NCBI RefSeq assembly: GCF_018336935.1
Contig: NZ_CP068771.1
Location: 3,720,001-3,784,000 of the forward strand
Length of the DNA stretch: 64,000 nucleotides
Origin: Serratia plymuthica
GTDB taxonomy: Bacteria > Pseudomonadota > Gammaproteobacteria > Enterobacterales > Enterobacteriaceae
Direction: 5' to 3'
Below are positions 60,749-64,000 of the stretch, piece by piece. The position numbers and the translations under genes were made by a program. Numbering within the stretch: position 1 is the stretch's first letter; every line of letters starts with the position of its first letter. The notes beneath the pieces were generated by a model. The model was not told the origin of the DNA. It worked only from the letters and a program-made list of their open reading frames with translations, and made no database searches.

Positions 60749-61633
60749 ATGAAGATCGCTTTTGATGTCGATGTCATCAGGGACCTGGGCATCACCAAAA
60801 TGGTTCAGCAGGTAGCGGACTGGGGCTATAGGTATATCGAACAGTCGCCGCACCCGCAGATCAATCCGTTCTATAAGCATCCGAAAGCCGGCCGTGAGGT
60901 GATGGCGGAATACAAGAACGCGCTGAAAGCGACCGGGGTGGAGATTTCCTCGTTTATCGTGGTGTACCGCTGGTCCGGCCCGGGTGAGGATCGCCGCCAG
61001 GCGGCCGTCAAAAACTGGCGCCGGATGATAGAGATTGCGGTGGAAATGGGCGTGCAGGTGATCAACACCGAGCTGGCCGGCAACCCCAATGAGCCGGAAA
61101 TTTGCGAGGAGCTATGGTATCGCTCAATGGAGGAGCTGCTGCCGATCATTGAGCGCGAAGGCATCCGCATGGAGATCCAGTCTCATCCGTGGGATTTCTG
61201 CGAACTGAGCAACGAAACCGCCGACATGGTGAAATCGCTGCGCAGCGACCACGTCAAGTATCTCTACAGCGTGCCGCACAGCTTCTATTACGACAAAGGC
61301 CAGGGCGACGTGGCCGGCATGCTGAAATATGCCGGAGACGATCTTTCCCATGTGCTGATCGCCGACACCATGAACCACACCAAGCACTGCCGCTATATCG
61401 TCAACCCGCCGGGAGTGGATGCCGCTGTGCACCAGCACGTGGGGATTGGCGAAGGCGAGGTGGATTTCGACGCGCTGTTCCAGACCCTGCGCGATATGGA
61501 GTTCGCCAACCGCAACTTTAAGGTCGGCGGCGAATCGATCATCTGCACTTCGCTGTTCGGCTACCCGGAAAAAATGAAAAGCCAGGCAGTGGCGACCAGA
61601 GAGCGCATCGAGAAAGAGCTGCTGGGCAAATAA
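60749..61633 (+). CDS. IolH-like TIM-barrel isomerase/epimerase
   Basis: The protein has 294 residues. I chose ATG 60749 because AAGAGGA sits about seven bases before it; ATG 60743 is too close. The barrel's metal-binding positions are suggested by INTELAGNP, MEIQSHPWDF, VLIADTMNH and IGEGEVDFDAL. It is similar in type to IolE/IolH family proteins; the reaction is unknown, perhaps isomerising another inositol or inosose. It lies inside the iolD-iolG-iolE operon, separated from iolG by an ERIC. Confidence 0.8.
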   Translation: MKIAFDVDVIRDLGITKMVQQVADWGYRYIEQSPHPQINPFYKHPKAGREVMAEYKNALKATGVEISSFIVVYRWSGPGEDRRQAAVKNWRRMIEIAVEMGVQVINTELAGNPNEPEICEELWYRSMEELLPIIEREGIRMEIQSHPWDFCELSNETADMVKSLRSDHVKYLYSVPHSFYYDKGQGDVAGMLKYAGDDLSHVLIADTMNHTKHCRYIVNPPGVDAAVHQHVGIGEGEVDFDALFQTLRDMEFANRNFKVGGESIICTSLFGYPEKMKSQAVATRERIEKELLGK

Positions 61634-61692
61634 CCTTTTCGGCGCGTCGGCGTTAACGCCGCCGGCGCGTCATCCGATTATTGAGGCTGAAC

Positions 61693-62589
61693 ATGAACAA
61701 AGACAACGTGAAACTGGCCATCGCGCCGATCGGCTGGACCAATGACGATATGCCCGAATTGGGCAAAGAGAACACTTTCCAGCAGTGCGTCAGTGAAATG
61801 GCGCTGGCCGGTTTCACCGGCAGCGAAGTCGGGAGCAAGTACCCGCGCGATCCGGCGGTGTTGAAGCCGATGCTGGATATTCGTGGCATCCAGATCTGCA
61901 ACGCCTGGTTCAGCACCTTTTTTGCCGACGGCCAGAAAGAAAAAACCATCGATGAATTTATCAACCATATGAATTTCCTGCATGCGATGGGCGCCAGGGT
62001 GATCGGCTGTTCCGAGCAGAGCAAGAGCATTCAGGGCACCAGCAAAGGGGTGTTCGAAGAGAAGCCGTATTTCAGCGACGAAGAGTGGCAGCGGGTGGCG
62101 GATGGCTACAATGCGCTGGCGAAAATTGCCGCCGAAAAGGGGATGCAGGTTTGCCTGCACCACCATATGGGCACCGGCATCCAGACTACCGCAGAGATTG
62201 ACCGCTACATGAGCATGGTGAACGACGACGTCTATCTGCTGTTTGATACCGGCCACGCTTACTACTCGGAAGGCAGCCAGCAGGCGATGATGGCGATACT
62301 GGAAAAGTATCTGCCGCGCATTAACCATGTGCATTTGAAAGACGTGCGTGACGAAGTGGTCGCGGAAGTGAAAGCCAATAAGCTGAGCTTCCTGGATGGC
62401 GTGAAGAAGGGCACCTTCACCGTGCCGGGTGATGGTGTGATCGACTTCCGTCCGGTGTTTAAACTGCTGGATGAGCGGGGTTACAAGGGTTGGATGGTGG
62501 TGGAGGCCGAACAGGATCCGGCGCTGGCCAACCCGTTTGAATATGCGGTGAAGGCGCGCCGTTATATCAAGGAGACCGCCGGTATTTAA
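61693..62589 (+). CDS. iolE: myo-Inosose-2 dehydratase
   Basis: A TIM-barrel dehydratase of 298 residues from ATG 61693, converting scyllo-inosose to the trihydroxycyclohexanedione used by Iol[18 protein letters not shown] is the typical N-terminus. [29 protein letters not shown] and [12 protein letters not shown] carry metal ligands, and [11 protein letters not shown] is near the C-terminus. It is the last gene of the operon; an ERIC element and a terminator follow. Confidence 0.96.
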   Translation: MNKDNVKLAIAPIGWTNDDMPELGKENTFQQCVSEMALAGFTGSEVGSKYPRDPAVLKPMLDIRGIQICNAWFSTFFADGQKEKTIDEFINHMNFLHAMGARVIGCSEQSKSIQGTSKGVFEEKPYFSDEEWQRVADGYNALAKIAAEKGMQVCLHHHMGTGIQTTAEIDRYMSMVNDDVYLLFDTGHAYYSEGSQQAMMAILEKYLPRINHVHLKDVRDEVVAEVKANKLSFLDGVKKGTFTVPGDGVIDFRPVFKLLDERGYKGWMVVEAEQDPALANPFEYAVKARRYIKETAGI

Positions 62590-62603
62590 TCGGGCCGGGC
62601 AAG

Positions 62604-62728
<125 letters not shown>

Positions 62729-62729
62729 A

Positions 62730-62764
62730 AAAAAAGGTGTCTGAGTGATCAAGGCACCTTTTTT
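62730..62764. terminator. Bidirectional terminator, iolE / peptidase
   Basis: AAAAAAGGTG pairs with CACCTTTTTT across 15 bases, giving a T tract in both directions between convergent genes. Confidence 0.85.
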
Positions 62765-62775
62765 ATTTGCCGGGA

Positions 62776-63954
62776 TCAGGCGAGAGTTTTCCAGGTGGTG
62801 ACCTGGCTGCCGGGCCATGGGGTGGCGGCGTAAACGCCACGGGCGATCGCCCGCGCCAGCGTGTCTGCCGCCAGGGCGCCAATTTGCAGCACCGCCAGCT
62901 CGCGGCTGCCCTGAACCTCGCGCTTGCCGGTGGACAAGGCAAACACCACGTCGCCGTCGAACGGGCTGTGCAATGGGCGGATGGCGCGCGCCATGCCGTC
63001 CTGCGCCATGATCGCCACGCGTTTCAACTCCACCCGGGTCAGCGCCAGATCGGTGGCGATGCAGGCCAGGGTGGTGTTTTTTCTGCCGCCTGTCGGCTCG
63101 GTGGGCATCCAGTCTTCGCCCTGGCCATGCAACTGCGCCAGCGCCGCCGCGCCGCCGTTGCCGAATTCGCCGTTGACTTCATAAGGCGTGGCCCAGAAGG
63201 CTCGGGTGCCGGGAGCGACCACCGAACCCAGGCTGTTGACCGCCACCAGCGCGCCGACGGTTGCGCCGTTAGCCGCCACGATGGAAGCCGAGCCGAGGCC
63301 GCCTTTCAGCTTGCCCATGCCGGTCATGGCGCCATAGCCTGCACCCACGGTGCCGAGCGGGAAGTCGTGGCCCGCTTTGCCGGCCGCTTCTATCCCCAGT
63401 TGGCGGTAAGGCGGATCAAGCTGCCAGTTTTTATCGCCCGCGTTGTTCAGATCATACAGGCAGGCGGTAGGTACTATCGGGGAAACCGGCACGCCGGGAG
63501 CCGGCCGCAGGGCGTAGCCGCGGCCTTGTTGCCCCAGCCAGGCCGCGACGCCGTCCGCCGCCGCCAACCCGTATACCGAGCCGCCGCTCAGCACCAGCGC
63601 ATCGACGGTTTGCACCAGGTTATCTTCCCCCAGTGCGTCGGTTTCACGGGTTGCCGGGCCACCGCCACGGACGTCGACGGCGGCGACCGCCGGGCTATCC
63701 GGCAGGATCACCGTGGTGCCGGTGCGTACCTGGCTGCTCTGGGCGACGCCGACCTGCAGGCCGGGTACGTCGGTAATCAGGTTGCGGGCGCCGGTCCGCA
63801 CGGCGGGAGAGGTTGGCATGGCGGCCCCCAGGAAGGTGGTGGGAGAAAGGATGCCGATGGCACCCGTTACGCAGGCCAGCGTCTGCACAAAAGCGCGGCG
63901 GCTGACGGTTAAGGGCCGGTTAACCGGCCCTGATTCACTTTCGCTATCACTCAT
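62776..63954 (-). CDS. P1 family (DmpA-like, S58) peptidase, Tat-exported
   Basis: The protein has 392 residues. A twin-arginine signal, SRRAFVQTLA, is followed by a hydrophobic stretch and cleavage near FLGAA. The DmpA/BapA fold shows in LITDVPGLQVGVAQ, VLSGGSVYGLAAADGVAAW, GTVGAGYGAMTG and the autoprocessing region RKNTTLACIATDLALT, where a Thr is the likely N-terminal nucleophile after self-cleavage. Relatives are aminopeptidases on beta- or D-amino-acid peptides. Export by Tat suggests folding and self-processing in the cytoplasm first. Confidence 0.88.
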   Translation of the reverse strand: MSDSESESGPVNRPLTVSRRAFVQTLACVTGAIGILSPTTFLGAAMPTSPAVRTGARNLITDVPGLQVGVAQSSQVRTGTTVILPDSPAVAAVDVRGGGPATRETDALGEDNLVQTVDALVLSGGSVYGLAAADGVAAWLGQQGRGYALRPAPGVPVSPIVPTACLYDLNNAGDKNWQLDPPYRQLGIEAAGKAGHDFPLGTVGAGYGAMTGMGKLKGGLGSASIVAANGATVGALVAVNSLGSVVAPGTRAFWATPYEVNGEFGNGGAAALAQLHGQGEDWMPTEPTGGRKNTTLACIATDLALTRVELKRVAIMAQDGMARAIRPLHSPFDGDVVFALSTGKREVQGSRELAVLQIGALAADTLARAIARGVYAATPWPGSQVTTWKTLA

Positions 63955-64000
63955 GATGCGCTTTTACCCGCTGCTCGCTGCGAAAGCGCGCCATATGATG
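63947..64000 (-). CDS. Possible 3' end of an upstream gene
   Basis: On the minus strand a frame enters from the right edge, reads MARFRSEQRVKAHHE and stops at 63947, overlapping the peptidase start by eight bases. Such an overlap is typical of operon genes. Only 17 codons are visible, so the product cannot be named. Confidence 0.35.
   Translation of the reverse strand, partial: HHMARFRSEQRVKAHHE

Overview
The window is chromosomal DNA of an enterobacterium, most likely a Serratia close to S. marcescens. The grounds are high-GC genes, a tandem pair of subtilisin-type autotransporter proteases like those described from S. marcescens, ERIC palindromes, and the E. coli-like housekeeping neighbours gor, rlmJ, prlC, rsmJ, uspA, uspB, pit and yhiN. 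No rRNA, tRNA, CRISPR array, insertion sequence or prophage gene was seen.

Layout. 1-1.2 kb: the start of a Tm-1-like (UPF0261) gene, divergent from a TetR regulator. 1.6-7.9 kb: two tandem secreted serine proteases whose last 1.64 kb are nearly identical. 8.3-11.5 kb: a signalling module made of a HTH/receiver regulator, a hybrid histidine kinase and a periplasmic SUOX-fold protein without cysteine; candidate operators and two terminator-like hairpins on the minus strand surround it. 11.8-18.8 kb: DinB-like protein, gor, rlmJ, ASCH and HIT proteins, prlC, rsmJ. 18.9-27.4 kb: a sugar locus (SIS protein, FGGY kinase, two permeases, ATPase, binding protein) followed by gdhA, lying between rsmJ and uspA. 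27.5-32.1 kb: uspA, uspB, pit, yhiN. 32.3-35.9 kb: an AT-rich Mig-14-like gene with a PhoP-box-like repeat, then an arginase-family protein, an Lrp-type regulator and a CtlX-type hydrolase.

35.9-46.0 kb is a chaperone-usher fimbrial locus. The minus-strand operon runs major pilin, minor pilin, usher, chaperone, pilin-like protein, adhesin-like protein, pilin-like protein and a LuxR-type regulator. A 750-bp AT-rich region with four GATC sites separates it from a divergent operon of a lipoprotein, an FKBP-type prolyl isomerase and a PapI/FaeA-like regulator. 46.2-47.7 kb: the fetAB iron exporter.

47.8-62.6 kb is a myo-inositol catabolic cluster: an IolI-like isomerase, an IolT-like transporter, iolA, iolB, an RpiR regulator, an iolC-iolJ fusion, iolD, iolG, an IolH-like protein and iolE. 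Together these can take inositol to acetyl-CoA, dihydroxyacetone phosphate and CO2. TTTCA/TGAAA dyads upstream of the divergent promoters are probable operators for the RpiR protein. A toxin-antitoxin remnant with an in-frame stop in the toxin, and several ERIC elements, interrupt the cluster. One ERIC supplies the last codons and the stop of iolG. The window ends with a Tat-exported P1-family peptidase.

The best candidates for something undescribed are the three-gene signalling module with its possible small RNA, the isomerase/lipoprotein/PapI operon facing the fimbrial operon, and the near-identical halves of the two proteases.
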